The notes under the pieces: model-generated
The model's database searches: none
What the model was told of the DNA's origin: nothing
The model's input: the letters and a program-made list of their open reading frames with translations, nothing else
Translations under genes and position numbers: made by a program
NCBI GenBank assembly: GCA_017645905.1
Contig: JAGCNO010000005.1
Location: 1 to 39,612 of the forward strand
Reading direction: 5' to 3'
DNA: 39,612 bases
Origin: Prevotella sp.
Lineage (GTDB): Bacteria; Bacteroidota; Bacteroidia; Bacteroidales; Bacteroidaceae
Shown: positions 7,905 through 15,972 of the stretch, piece by piece
Layout: each line of letters opens with the position of its first letter
Position numbering within the stretch: position 1 is the first letter of the stretch

Positions 7905-8467
7905 AAACACCAGCAATAGTAATACTTGCCGCCTTTGCCCTCGTGTTTGGCGGTTGTCAGGAGAAGAAGCCTTCTGAGGATAAAATCATTGCCACACGCT
8001 ATGTACCCGAGCGTCCGCAGGCTCCTATTGCTATGCCTGCCGACAGTCAGGTGGACAGCACCCAGTGGCAAGGCAGTACCTACTATGTTAAAGTCTTGCG
8101 CACCCCCATAGACAGCGTAATGGTTACCGCCGACAACGGGCAGAAATACATAGACAACCGTTGCCGCCTCATCATCACTCGTCAGGACGGTTCGAAGTTT
8201 ATAGAAAAGACGTTCACCAAGAACACCTTCCTCTCCTACGTGAATGAACCGTTCCGTAGTGGCGGCATACTGGCCGGGCTGCGCTTCGAGGAAGTAGCCA
8301 ATGCCAACCTGGTGCTCTCTGCCGTGATAGGCATGCCCGATGCTGTCGACGACCTTTTCGTGCCCCTTAAGGTGAAGATTGACGGTCAGGGAGGCCTCGG
8401 CATCTCCGTAGACGACGACATGGGACTGCTCGACTACGAGGAACGCAACGACGAAGAAATGCAGTAA
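7901..8467 (+). CDS. DUF4738 family lipoprotein
   Basis: A 188-residue predicted lipoprotein: MKTPAIVILAAFALVFGGC is a clear signal with lipobox FGGC followed by QEKK. The body contains YYVKVLRTPIDSVMV and CRLIITRQDGSKFIEKTFTKNTF, which fit the DUF4738 family found in Prevotella-type genomes. Function unknown. Its ATG overlaps the stop of the 41-residue gene, and the following gene starts 2 bases after its stop, so it is inside an operon. Confidence 0.82.
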   Translation: MKTPAIVILAAFALVFGGCQEKKPSEDKIIATRYVPERPQAPIAMPADSQVDSTQWQGSTYYVKVLRTPIDSVMVTADNGQKYIDNRCRLIITRQDGSKFIEKTFTKNTFLSYVNEPFRSGGILAGLRFEEVANANLVLSAVIGMPDAVDDLFVPLKVKIDGQGGLGISVDDDMGLLDYEERNDEEMQ

Positions 8468-8469
8468 GG

Positions 8470-9321
8470 ATGGTACTCATTGCCGACAGCGGGAGCACAA
8501 AGACCGACTGGATGCTCAGAGGGGAGACTGCCACCCGGCAGTTTCACACACAAGGCATCAACCCCATTCACCAGAGCGACGAGCAAATCCTTGACATCCT
8601 GCGTGGAGAGCTCCTTCCGCAGCTCATTTCATTGAACCAGTTATCGGCCATAAAATTCTACGGCAGCGGTGTCCGTCCTGATCAGGAGGCGCGTATGGAG
8701 CGGTTGCTGCGGGAAGTATTTCAATTACATTCCTCTCACCCCACACCCCGCACCCCCCACCCCCAGATAGAAGCCCACAGCGACTTGCTCGGTGCTGCCC
8801 GTGCCCTCTGTGGTGATAGCGAGGGCTTGGCGTGCATACTCGGCACAGGGGCGAACTCCTGTCTCTACGACGGCGAGAAGATTGTAGCCAACACGCCGCC
8901 CCTGGGCTATATCCTTGGCGACGAGGGAAGTGGTGCCGTGCTTGGCAAGCGTTTCCTCAATGCGCTCTATAAGGGACAGTTAAGCAATGAGACAAAGTCT
9001 GATTTTGAAGCAGAAATGCGGATGACGCTCACGGAGGTCATTGAACGCGTTTACCGACAGTCCTTGCCCAACCGCTGGCTCGCCTCCCTGTCGCCTTTCA
9101 TTCACAGCCGTCTCGACGACCCAGCCGTAGAGGCTCTTGTTGTCGATAACTTCTCCGACTTCATCGCCCGCAATATCGAGCCTTATCATCGCCGTGACCT
9201 GCCCCTTCAGGCTGTCGGAAGCATCGCCTTCTACTATCGCGACCAGCTCTCCCAGGCCGCAAATAAAGTTGGCTACGCCGTGGGAAAGATTCTTCGCAGT
9301 CCCTTGGACGGTATGTTGTGA
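8470..9321 (+). CDS. BadF/BadG-type ATPase, N-acetylglucosamine kinase-like
   Basis: A 283-residue member of the ASKHA sugar-kinase fold, close in plan to eukaryotic-type GlcNAc kinases. Motifs: phosphate-1 loop IADSGSTKTDWML at residues 4-16, CILGTGANSCLYDG near residue 135 (phosphate-2), GYILGDEGSGAVLGKRFLN near residue 155 and QAVGSIAFYY near residue 249 (adenosine region). It probably phosphorylates an amino sugar in cell-wall or glycan recycling. Residues about 89-98 (HSSHPTPRTPHP) are encoded by a period-7 array at 8734-8763 and look like a foreign loop insertion. The stop at 9321 ends the operon. Confidence 0.85.
   Translation: MVLIADSGSTKTDWMLRGETATRQFHTQGINPIHQSDEQILDILRGELLPQLISLNQLSAIKFYGSGVRPDQEARMERLLREVFQLHSSHPTPRTPHPQIEAHSDLLGAARALCGDSEGLACILGTGANSCLYDGEKIVANTPPLGYILGDEGSGAVLGKRFLNALYKGQLSNETKSDFEAEMRMTLTEVIERVYRQSLPNRWLASLSPFIHSRLDDPAVEALVVDNFSDFIARNIEPYHRRDLPLQAVGSIAFYYRDQLSQAANKVGYAVGKILRSPLDGML
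8734..8763. repeat. Degenerate period-7 array inside the kinase gene
   Basis: CACC recurs at 8737, 8744, 8751 and 8758, exactly 7 bases apart, in a C-rich tract of four units. It encodes a Pro/His/Ser/Thr-rich loop. Confidence 0.85.
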
Positions 9322-9483
9322 ATCTTTGGGGTTTAGACCGCCTGACCCTCAACGTAATTCATTAAATATTCTTAAATATTTGAGTGGTGTTATATATACA
9401 AGTTGTGTAGGTAAAGAAATATGCCTACCTTTATCGCCCGAAATTAATTATTAGTATTGTATCATAAACTAAATTAAGTCAGT
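9322..9483. other. AT-rich leader of the beta-helix protein gene
   Basis: A 162-bp gap. TACCTTTA at 9425-9432 resembles a -7 box with the last base changed, and GTAGG...CCTAC (inverted, 12-nt loop) overlaps it. AAATATT-ctt-AAATATT lies further upstream. I regard these as a weak promoter candidate only. Confidence 0.35.
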
Positions 9484-11982
9484 ATGAAAAGATTTTACGC
9501 TTTATGGATGATGGCCATGATAGCCATGACATCGTTCGCACAGACTTCTGAGGATATCGTGATTTCTCCTACTTCCGGCGATATCACGGCAGCCTTGAAC
9601 AATGCCCTTAGCGGTAAGACAGCCAGGAGCATTACCATCAACCTGACTGCTGGTGCCACCTACACGCTGAGCAACCCCATCTCGCCTTCTGGCAGTCTGG
9701 TCATCAACGGCGCCAAGGGTGCGGTGATTGATGCCACCGACCTGAAGAGTGCCCCCTCGACCGGAGGCAAGAGCGATGAAGAGGAGAAAGCCGCCAATGC
9801 ATCGTTCATCCTGATGTCCTCAACGCCTTCCGTCAGCCAGACCAACGGCTACTATCGTGTGGACCAGATTACCATTAAGGACGTGACCATCAAGGGTTTG
9901 AAGAACGCCCTTTTCTTCGACCACGAAGTAAAGTACTGTGTGCTGAACTTCACCATCGACAACGTTCTGCTGCAGGCCGAGGCTTCTGGCAAGCAAGACG
10001 GGCTGATTGCCTTCAAGAAGGGCGGATACAAGGATTTCACCATCAAGAACTCCACCGTCTATGGCAATAACTCGAAGAATGCAAAGCGCTTCATCGTCTC
10101 AAGGGCAGACCTGCATGCCTTTGGCTTTGACACGACGAAGGAACTCCACAACATCACCTACCTGAACAACACCTTCGTCAACGTGCTGCCGACAAGCAGC
10201 GACGAGGCATGGGCAGACGATGCTTTCGTCGGGGCAGACTACGTGAACTACAACATCCAGAATAACATCTGGTATGGCTGCGGCCTGAACATCGCTATCG
10301 GCCTCGTAGGAAAGGACATATCGCCAAATGCCAAGAAGCTGTTTGCCAAGAACTCCTACTATAACCCCGACGAGGCTTCCGATGTCGTGAAGGACCAGGC
10401 CGTCCTGGAGACTGCTGCCGACAACAGCAATGACATGCTGACCACCGACCCCACCTTCGCCGACATCTCCAAGGCTGATTTCCACGTGAACCCCGGTTCG
10501 CTGCAGGCAAGATATCAGACGGGCGACCCCCGCTGGCTGGTGCCCTACAATGCTGCTCAGGCTCTTCCTGCCGACATCGTCCTGAACCTGCCTAAGGCCG
10601 ACAATATCACAGACCGCCTGAACGCTGCCTTCAAGAATGTGGACAAGGTGGGCGACATCACCATCATCCTGGCCATGAACGCCAAGTATGTCCTCACGCA
10701 GACCATCAAGTCCTCCGGTTCGGTCACCATCATCGGCAACGGAGCAACGGTTAACTGCACAAAGATTAACGGGCCGATGATTATCCTCGAAGGCACCGAG
10801 GCCCTTGCCAACAACATGAACGCTGACGGAACCGTGGGCGACAAGAATCCCAGCTATAAGCATGTCGAGACGGTGAACATATCGGGCATCAAGACAACGC
10901 TGAAGAAGGTCTCCACCATCCTCAAGGAGACCCAGAAGACGCTGGTGGACAATGTCCTCATCGACGACTGCGTGTTTGAAGTGGAAGGAACCAACAACCT
11001 GTTTGATTTTGCCGGCTATCCTGCTATCCTGGAAATCTCGAACTCCACCATCTGGTCAGAGACGGGCCATACGGGTTATCTGCTGCGTACCGGCGGCCGC
11101 GTAAGAGACCTTGACAAATCGCAGAACAATCTCGTGCAGGCTATCACCATCGATTACTGCACGCTGTATCAGATTTCTCGAGGCAAGGGATTCAACAGTC
11201 TGGCCGGTAAGGCAAGCCGTACGCTGAACCTCACCTTGACCAACTCCATTATCTACAACTGCACCGCCAACGGACAGGAGATCAACGGCTGGATGGGTGG
11301 CGGCGAGGCCGACGGTCCCACCATGACTTACGACAAGAACACCTATTGGAACAACGGTGCTGTACAGGCCGGCTGGATAGACGAGAACGATGCTTTGGAC
11401 GGTCGTGACCTCACGAGAACTGCTTTCAAGGCCGATCCCGGCTTCTATGATGTGGAGGGTGGCGACTTCGCCATCGCCAACATGTCGCCGCAGGCTCAGG
11501 TTCCCGAGGGACAGCCCCAGTATGGCGACCCGCGTTGGTCAACATGGGCAGCAGGCGAAAGCTATATTTCCACATCGTTCAACTTGCACTGTGGAATTGT
11601 TTTGCCAGACAAGACGTATGCCAACGAGGGAACGCTCATCAACGTCACCGTAACAGCGCACGAGTACCATGATATTGATGCCATTACGGTTACCGACGAA
11701 CTGGGTAACAACGTGCCTATAAGTATATCGGAACCGGCGTTTGCAAGAGCCTCCAGTGAGATGATTGATACAGAAGAATCGGTGACAATATCCTTTATAA
11801 TGCCGGCAACCGATGTTACCGTTGTCGCAACATTCATAGAAGAGGAAACCGTTGGCATCAAGGACATGACGGCCAGCGCATCAAGCCAGGACGGCAAATG
11901 GTACACCCTGGGCGGCACTCTCGTAGAGAAGCCCACCAAGGGTGTCTATATCCACAACAACAAGAAAGTCGTGGTCAGATAG
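9484..11982 (+). CDS. Large secreted beta-helix protein (DUF4957/DUF5123-like) with C-terminal tail motif
   Basis: An 832-residue secreted protein: the signal MKRFYALWMMAMIAMTSFAQ ends in a typical SFAQ cleavage site. Two related right-handed beta-helix halves can be seen: residues about 20-355 (SITINLTAGATYTLSNPISPSGSL, closing at GDPRWLVPYN) and about 360-690 (ITIILAMNAKYVLTQTIKSSGSV, closing at GDPRWSTWA). This pattern is that of DUF4957/DUF5123 proteins in polysaccharide-using Bacteroidetes. Residues about 700-785 are a Big/bacterial-repeat-like module ending SFIMPATDVTVVATF. The last 30 residues, WYTLGGTLVEKPTKGVYIHNNKKVVVR, are a tail frequent on secreted Prevotella proteins. Possible role: binding or cleaving acidic polysaccharide; no catalytic residues can be assigned. 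Confidence 0.8.
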   Translation: MKRFYALWMMAMIAMTSFAQTSEDIVISPTSGDITAALNNALSGKTARSITINLTAGATYTLSNPISPSGSLVINGAKGAVIDATDLKSAPSTGGKSDEEEKAANASFILMSSTPSVSQTNGYYRVDQITIKDVTIKGLKNALFFDHEVKYCVLNFTIDNVLLQAEASGKQDGLIAFKKGGYKDFTIKNSTVYGNNSKNAKRFIVSRADLHAFGFDTTKELHNITYLNNTFVNVLPTSSDEAWADDAFVGADYVNYNIQNNIWYGCGLNIAIGLVGKDISPNAKKLFAKNSYYNPDEASDVVKDQAVLETAADNSNDMLTTDPTFADISKADFHVNPGSLQARYQTGDPRWLVPYNAAQALPADIVLNLPKADNITDRLNAAFKNVDKVGDITIILAMNAKYVLTQTIKSSGSVTIIGNGATVNCTKINGPMIILEGTEALANNMNADGTVGDKNPSYKHVETVNISGIKTTLKKVSTILKETQKTLVDNVLIDDCVFEVEGTNNLFDFAGYPAILEISNSTIWSETGHTGYLLRTGGRVRDLDKSQNNLVQAITIDYCTLYQISRGKGFNSLAGKASRTLNLTLTNSIIYNCTANGQEINGWMGGGEADGPTMTYDKNTYWNNGAVQAGWIDENDALDGRDLTRTAFKADPGFYDVEGGDFAIANMSPQAQVPEGQPQYGDPRWSTWAAGESYISTSFNLHCGIVLPDKTYANEGTLINVTVTAHEYHDIDAITVTDELGNNVPISISEPAFARASSEMIDTEESVTISFIMPATDVTVVATFIEEETVGIKDMTASASSQDGKWYTLGGTLVEKPTKGVYIHNNKKVVVR

Positions 11983-12000
11983 TATCGACCATCCACAACA

Positions 12001-12035
12001 AAAACATCCGGAAGCGTTTAGCCTCCGGATGTTTT
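12001..12035. terminator. Bidirectional rho-independent terminator
   Basis: AAAACATCCGGA (12001-12012) pairs perfectly with TCCGGATGTTTT (12024-12035), flanked by T-runs on both strands. It lies between the convergent beta-helix gene and the dockerin gene. Confidence 0.9.
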
Positions 12036-12071
12036 TTATGCTTAGCAGTGGGAATGATACTGTGCAGTTTG

Positions 12072-12665
12072 TCAGAACCTTCTGGCACTGGCCGACATGA
12101 TGTCGATGACGCTGGCAATGTCGGCTACGTCGACAGTTCCGTCGCCGTTGACATCGGCGGCGCCCGACACTGACGCGCCGGGAACGGTGGCTCCGGCCAT
12201 GACGTCGATGATGGAGGCGATGTCGGCCACATCAACAGCTCCGTCGCCGTTCACGTCGCCCTTTATCTTTCCACTTAACACTTCGCTGATGTCGATGACG
12301 TAGGGACTCTTCGGCCATCCTATGTTCATGTCACTTTCGAAGACGATACTGTTGTCTATGGTCACTATCTTGTCGTTGAGGCAAGTGCGTATCTCCACCG
12401 TTTGTCCGCCTCCATCGCCTGGTATGAGAAGAAAATAGAGGCCTCTTTCGGCACGTTCTGCTGCCCGGCACTCGCCACCGATAAAGGCTGCAACTTCGCA
12501 AGTGTCAACAATCTGTTCACCGTTCTTCAGTTGGATGACCATCGTCATGTTATTGGGATAAAGGTAAGGGTCAACGGGGTTGAAGATTCCCCATGTGGGC
12601 AGGGCCATCGTCATGAACACCAAGAGAATGACGGCTGACTGTAAGAAAAAACGCGTTCTCTTCAT
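12072..12665 (-). CDS. Secreted dockerin type I protein
   Basis: A 197-residue secreted protein. The N-terminal hydrophobic segment FFLQSAVILLVFMTMALPTWG is a signal peptide. Residues about 30-130 form a beta-rich domain (MTMVIQLKNGEQIVDTCEVAAF). Two calcium-binding dockerin repeats follow: GDVNGDGAVDVADIASIIDV near residue 138 and ADVNGDGTVDVADIASVIDI near residue 169, each with the DxNxDxxVDxxD loop. In cellulosomes such pairs dock to cohesins; no cohesin is in the window, and in Bacteroidetes the partner is usually unknown. It is 24 bases downstream of the hydrolase gene on the same strand, so the two are probably co-transcribed. Confidence 0.85.
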   Translation of the reverse strand: MKRTRFFLQSAVILLVFMTMALPTWGIFNPVDPYLYPNNMTMVIQLKNGEQIVDTCEVAAFIGGECRAAERAERGLYFLLIPGDGGGQTVEIRTCLNDKIVTIDNSIVFESDMNIGWPKSPYVIDISEVLSGKIKGDVNGDGAVDVADIASIIDVMAGATVPGASVSGAADVNGDGTVDVADIASVIDIMSASARRF

Positions 12666-12689
12666 AGTTATAGTTTGTTTTGTATTGTA

Positions 12690-13694
12690 TTATTGTCCTC
12701 CTAATCTTTCGAAGAATTCTATCACGGCCTCCCAGGTCTTGAACTGCTCGCTGCCAAACTCTATGCTGGTGGCCATAGCGTCCTTGGTTGGAGTGGCCTC
12801 GATGAGGTAGTCGCCGTAGAGCAGATGGCGCTGGTTGGTGAACATGGTGTGACCCCAGGCAGGTACGCCGATGTATTTCTCTAACCATTTCGTTGCGACG
12901 GTCATCTCTTCTGGTTCCGACGATGTAGCGGGAGCTACGAAGTACACTTGGTAGCCCTCAATGAGCTGGCGGACAGCTTTCTGGCAGCTGCTGGCAGCAT
13001 TGCCGAAGGAATCTTTCAGTGTCTCCACACCAATATAGATGATAGGGCGTTCGCGACCCTCCTGATGGTCGTCTATCCAGCGGATGACGGGCACGACGCT
13101 GTGCATGAAACTCTTGTCGTTCATGCGATGCTCGCCGTGAAAATGCATGGCCAGCGGGTAGTGCTCATGGAAGAGGTCGAAGGTGTCCACCACGTCATCT
13201 TCGTCGCCAAAGAGACCGTAGACGCGCCGGCGCTCTTGGTCGTTGACCCCCTGGAAGCGCTGTTCAGACACCATGCGGTATTCTTTCACCAAAGCCTTGT
13301 CGACATAGAACTGCTGAACGCCGTCCAGTCGGGGGTTCTGAAAGGTTTGCGTGCCTGTCATTCCATGTGCCTGCATGGTGTCGGCAATACACATCGCAGG
13401 GTTCATGCAAATGCGGTCGAAGCCGTAGAGCTGCTCGGTGTACATGCCGCCCATCGACGTACCCAGGATGAGGTCGGGCTTCTCCGTCTCGCAAAGGTGG
13501 TGGAGCAGGTCGATAGCCTCCTGTGGATGAACGGGCAGGTCGGGAGCAACTACGCGGGCATTGGGGAAGACGGTGCGCAGCCTCGTCACCGTTCCCGACT
13601 GTCCGCTGCTGGCGAAACCGTGAACATACATTATGGTCTTCCCGTTCATCAGGTCGGGAAACTGCTTTACGTAGGGGTTCTGCTTGTCTTCCAT
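12690..13694 (-). CDS. YqiA-like alpha/beta hydrolase fused to a degenerate 5'(3')-nucleotidase-like HAD domain
   Basis: A 334-residue, apparently two-domain cytoplasmic protein. Residues about 18-210 resemble YqiA/YcfP esterases: IMYVHGFASSGQSGTV near residue 20, the nucleophile elbow LGTSMGGMYTEQL near residue 77, an Asp in VYGLFGDEDDVVDT near residue 160 and a His in HFHGEHRMND near residue 185. Residues about 217-334 resemble the NT5C deoxyribonucleotidase HAD fold (RHLLYGDYLIEA, SIEFGSEQFKTWEAVI), but the expected IYVDMDGV nucleophile segment reads IYIGVETL and the LIDD segment reads LIEA, so both catalytic Asp positions are lost. The second domain is therefore probably non-catalytic. 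No signal peptide. Domain assignment is from memory of motifs. Confidence 0.7.
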   Translation of the reverse strand: MEDKQNPYVKQFPDLMNGKTIMYVHGFASSGQSGTVTRLRTVFPNARVVAPDLPVHPQEAIDLLHHLCETEKPDLILGTSMGGMYTEQLYGFDRICMNPAMCIADTMQAHGMTGTQTFQNPRLDGVQQFYVDKALVKEYRMVSEQRFQGVNDQERRRVYGLFGDEDDVVDTFDLFHEHYPLAMHFHGEHRMNDKSFMHSVVPVIRWIDDHQEGRERPIIYIGVETLKDSFGNAASSCQKAVRQLIEGYQVYFVAPATSSEPEEMTVATKWLEKYIGVPAWGHTMFTNQRHLLYGDYLIEATPTKDAMATSIEFGSEQFKTWEAVIEFFERLGGQ

Positions 13695-13739
13695 TTATGT
13701 TTGTCTTTGAGTTAGTCCTAAGGGGTCTCTGAGAAAAAG

Positions 13740-13827
13740 CCGTTTTTTCTATGAGAAAAGATAGTTCTTTCTATGAGATTAATCCGTTTAATCTATGGGA
13801 AAAAGCCGTTCTTTCTCCGAGCCAGGA
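13740..13827. repeat. Period-22 hairpin repeat array B
   Basis: Four 22-bp units at 13740, 13762, 13784 and 13806. Arms covary: one junction reads AGATTAA-tccg-TTTAATCT while others read AGAAAAA-gccg-TTTTTTCT, so changes on one side are matched on the other. It lies between the hydrolase gene and the rpsP terminator. Confidence 0.88.
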
Positions 13828-13836
13828 TTTTCTGAT

Positions 13837-13888
13837 GAAAAAAGTCTGGTATGGTTTTCTCTCCGAGCGAGAAAAACCCTACCAGACT
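13837..13888 (-). terminator. Rho-independent terminator of rpsP
   Basis: On the minus strand, an AGTCTGGTA...TACCAGACT stem with an inner GGTTTT/AAAACC extension (arms 13869-13888 and 13843-13862) is followed by a T-run (13837-13842 read in reverse). It lies 22 bases past the rpsP stop. Confidence 0.88.
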
Positions 13889-13910
13889 GTTTGTCGGTTT
13901 TTGGAGGAAA

Positions 13911-14444
13911 TTAAGCCTCTGCGGGAGCCTCTTCTGCTGTGGGAGCCTCTGCGGGTGCTTCAGCTGCAGCGGCCTCAGCCACGGCGGCAGCCTTCTTCTC
14001 GGCCACCTTCTTGGCGATAGCCTCGTTAACCTTCTTCTCCTCTGCAAGAGCCTTCTCGGCAGCTTCCTTCTTTGCCTTAGCTTCGTCGGCAGCCACCTTT
14101 TCCAGTCCGCGCTGCTTGTCGGCCTTCCATGCGTCGAACTTGCGCTGAGCGGTAGCCTCATCGAAGGCACCCTTCTTCACACCACCACGGAGGTGCTTCA
14201 TCAGGAGCACGCCCTCGCGGCTAAGGATGTTACGCACGGTGTCGGTGGGCTGTGCGCCTACCTCGAGCCAGTAAAGTGCACGGTCGAAATTCAAGTCTAC
14301 TGTGGCGGGATTGGTGTTGGGATTGTACGAACCAATCTTCTCAGTGAAACGACCATCACGTGGTGCACGGGCGTCGGCGATGACGATGCTGTAGAAGGCA
14401 TAGCCCTTACGGCCGCCGCGCTGCAGTCTGATTTTTGTTGCCAT
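13911..14444 (-). CDS. rpsP: 30S ribosomal protein S16 with alanine-rich C-terminal extension
   Basis: The S16 core occupies residues 1 to about 85: [40 protein letters not shown] and [21 protein letters not shown]. The remaining 90 residues are Lys/Glu then Ala/Pro/Glu rich ([21 protein letters not shown]-like), giving 177 residues against about 80-90 in most bacteria. Long S16 tails of this sort are known in Bacteroidetes; the role is unknown. It is monocistronic here, between its own promoter (14519-14526) and a strong terminator (13837-13888). Confidence 0.96.
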   Translation of the reverse strand: MATKIRLQRGGRKGYAFYSIVIADARAPRDGRFTEKIGSYNPNTNPATVDLNFDRALYWLEVGAQPTDTVRNILSREGVLLMKHLRGGVKKGAFDEATAQRKFDAWKADKQRGLEKVAADEAKAKKEAAEKALAEEKKVNEAIAKKVAEKKAAAVAEAAAAEAPAEAPTAEEAPAEA

Positions 14445-14518
14445 GTTTTAATGCTTTAATTTTGTAATTTTTTTAATTGAGGTTTGAATTTCATGCTTCC
14501 ATCTCGTGAAAGCGGCTG

Positions 14519-14526
14519 CAAAGGTA
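14519..14526 (-). promoter_or_regulatory. -7 box of the rpsP promoter
   Basis: TACCTTTG on the minus strand, 74 bases before the rpsP ATG, leaving a leader of about 65 nt. The -33 element is weak. Confidence 0.6.
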
Positions 14527-14534
14527 CTTATTTA

Positions 14535-14569
14535 TTTACGATTTACGTATTTTCGATTTACGTTTTACA
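14535..14569. repeat. Period-7 array in the rpsP / GT2 divergent region
   Basis: Five 7-bp units: TTTACGA, TTTACGT, ATTTTCG, ATTTACG, TTTTACA. It overlaps the expected upstream part of the rpsP promoter. Confidence 0.85.
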
Positions 14570-14633
14570 GATAGTTTAACATTTTTTATTCCATTATGGT
14601 GTGCAAACCCTCGCTCGTTACGTGGAAAAGTCG

Positions 14634-14641
14634 TAACTTTG
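14634..14641 (+). promoter_or_regulatory. -7 box of promoter for the GT2 gene at 14647
   Basis: TAACTTTG ends only 5 bases before the ATG at 14647, so the transcript is predicted to be leaderless or nearly so. Confidence 0.6.
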
Positions 14642-14646
14642 CAGCG

Positions 14647-15534
14647 ATGAAGAGCGAGCTTTCCATTCTCATTCCCGTTTATAATGGTGACTGTCGCCGT
14701 CAGGTGGATGCCTTGAGTCGTCAGGCTGAGGCTATCGGTGGGCTGCATTATGAGATTATCGTGGCTGACGACGGTTCTACCGACCGCAGCTTTGTGGAGC
14801 GTTGCCGCGAAGTGGAGCGTTGGCCTCATTGCCGCTTCATAGATAGGGGCGTGAACAGCGGGCGGGCTGCCATCCGCAATTTCCTGGCGCGTGAAGCCCG
14901 TTACGAGTGGCTGCTCTTCATGGATGCCGAGATGACCGTCGGCTCCGAACGCTATCTGCTGGACTATCTGGATAATGATTTTACCGATGTGGCCTATGGC
15001 GGCTATTATGTCGGCGAGGGCGAGCGCGGCAATCTCCGGTTCATTTACGAGAAAGACTGCGAGCCGCAGCATAGGGCAGAGGAACGACGCAAACGGCCAT
15101 TCATGCACTTCCACACCAGTAACTTCGTGGTGCGCAGGGACATCATGCTGGCACATCCCTTCGACGAGCGCTTCCGCCAGTATGGCTATGAAGATGTGCT
15201 TTGGGGTAAGCAGCTGCGCCAGGACGGAATAACTGTGGTCCACCCTGATAATCCTGTCGGCTTTTGCACTTTTGAGCGCAATGAGCGCTTCGTCGACAAG
15301 ACCGAGGAGGCGCTGCGCACGCTCAGCCTTTTCTATAGCGACCTGCGTGGATACTCCAAGATGATTACCTTTGTCGAGAGCATCCATCTCGCTCCTGTGC
15401 GCTGGGTCATCCGCCTGTGGCACCGCCTCTTTGGAGCCTTGGAGCGCCGTAACCTCTGCGGCAGCCATCCCAGCCTGCGTGTATTCAAACTCTATAAACT
15501 AGGATACTTTATGACAATAAACAATAATCACTAA
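14647..15534 (+). CDS. Glycosyltransferase family 2
   Basis: A 295-residue GT-A glycosyltransferase. The nucleotide-binding start is SELSILIPVYNGD, followed by IIVADDGSTDRS near residue 38, GRAAIRNFLA near residue 75 and the metal-binding DxD-like FMDAEM near residue 92. The later acidic motif is GYEDVLWGKQL near residue 180. No membrane segment is clear. The start at 14647 is chosen over the in-frame ATG at 14596 because the promoter -7 box (14634-14641) lies inside that longer version and SELSILIPVYN is the family start. rhaM follows after 16 bases and is probably co-transcribed, hinting at a deoxysugar-containing glycan; the donor is unknown. Confidence 0.87.
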   Translation: MKSELSILIPVYNGDCRRQVDALSRQAEAIGGLHYEIIVADDGSTDRSFVERCREVERWPHCRFIDRGVNSGRAAIRNFLAREARYEWLLFMDAEMTVGSERYLLDYLDNDFTDVAYGGYYVGEGERGNLRFIYEKDCEPQHRAEERRKRPFMHFHTSNFVVRRDIMLAHPFDERFRQYGYEDVLWGKQLRQDGITVVHPDNPVGFCTFERNERFVDKTEEALRTLSLFYSDLRGYSKMITFVESIHLAPVRWVIRLWHRLFGALERRNLCGSHPSLRVFKLYKLGYFMTINNNH

Positions 15535-15550
15535 CCAAACACCTGAGACT

Positions 15551-15871
15551 ATGATTAAGAGATTCGCATTCAAGATGTTCCTCAAGCCGGGCTTCGAGGA
15601 AGAGTATCAGAAACGTCATGCCGCCATCTGGCCCGAACTGGTGAAGATGATTAAGGAGCAAGGCGTGCAGAACTACAGCATCTACTGGGACCGCGACACG
15701 AACATCCTCTTCGCCTACCAGGAGTGTACCAAGGAGGGCAACTCACAGGACACGGAGAACGTTGACCCGATTACACAGAAATGGTGGGACATGATGGCCG
15801 ACATCATGGAGGTGAACCCCGACAATTCGCCCGTCACCATTCCCCTGCCAGAGGTGTTCCATTTAGATTGA
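15551..15871 (+). CDS. rhaM: L-rhamnose mutarotase
   Basis: Interconverts the alpha and beta anomers of L-rhamnose. The protein is 106 residues, the family length, and carries the family hallmarks: MIKRFAFKMFLKPGFEEEY, KRHAAIWPELVKMIKEQGVQ with the His near residue 23, NYSIYWDRDTNILFAYQE, WWDMMADIM and a C-terminal LPEVFHLD. It follows the GT2 gene by 16 bases rather than sitting in a rhamnose catabolic operon. No rhaA, rhaB or rhaD is in the window. Confidence 0.92.
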   Translation: MIKRFAFKMFLKPGFEEEYQKRHAAIWPELVKMIKEQGVQNYSIYWDRDTNILFAYQECTKEGNSQDTENVDPITQKWWDMMADIMEVNPDNSPVTIPLPEVFHLD

Positions 15872-15876
15872 TTTTA

Positions 15877-15972
15877 GTGAATAGTTTATAATGAATAGTG
15901 AATAGTTGGCTGCGCATTACAACTATTCACTATAAACCATTTACTATTCACTCTTCACTCTTCACTATACAG
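15877..15972. repeat. Pair of inverted period-7 arrays between convergent rhaM and GT genes
   Basis: Left array 15877-15904: GTGAATA, GTTTATA, ATGAATA, GTGAATA. Right array 15924-15972: TATTCAC, TATAAAC, CATTTAC, TATTCAC, TCTTCAC, TCTTCAC, TATACAG. The two are roughly reverse complements around a 19-nt centre and could fold into a long hairpin that may terminate both genes. The right array encodes the last residues and stop of the minus-strand glycosyltransferase. Confidence 0.85.
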
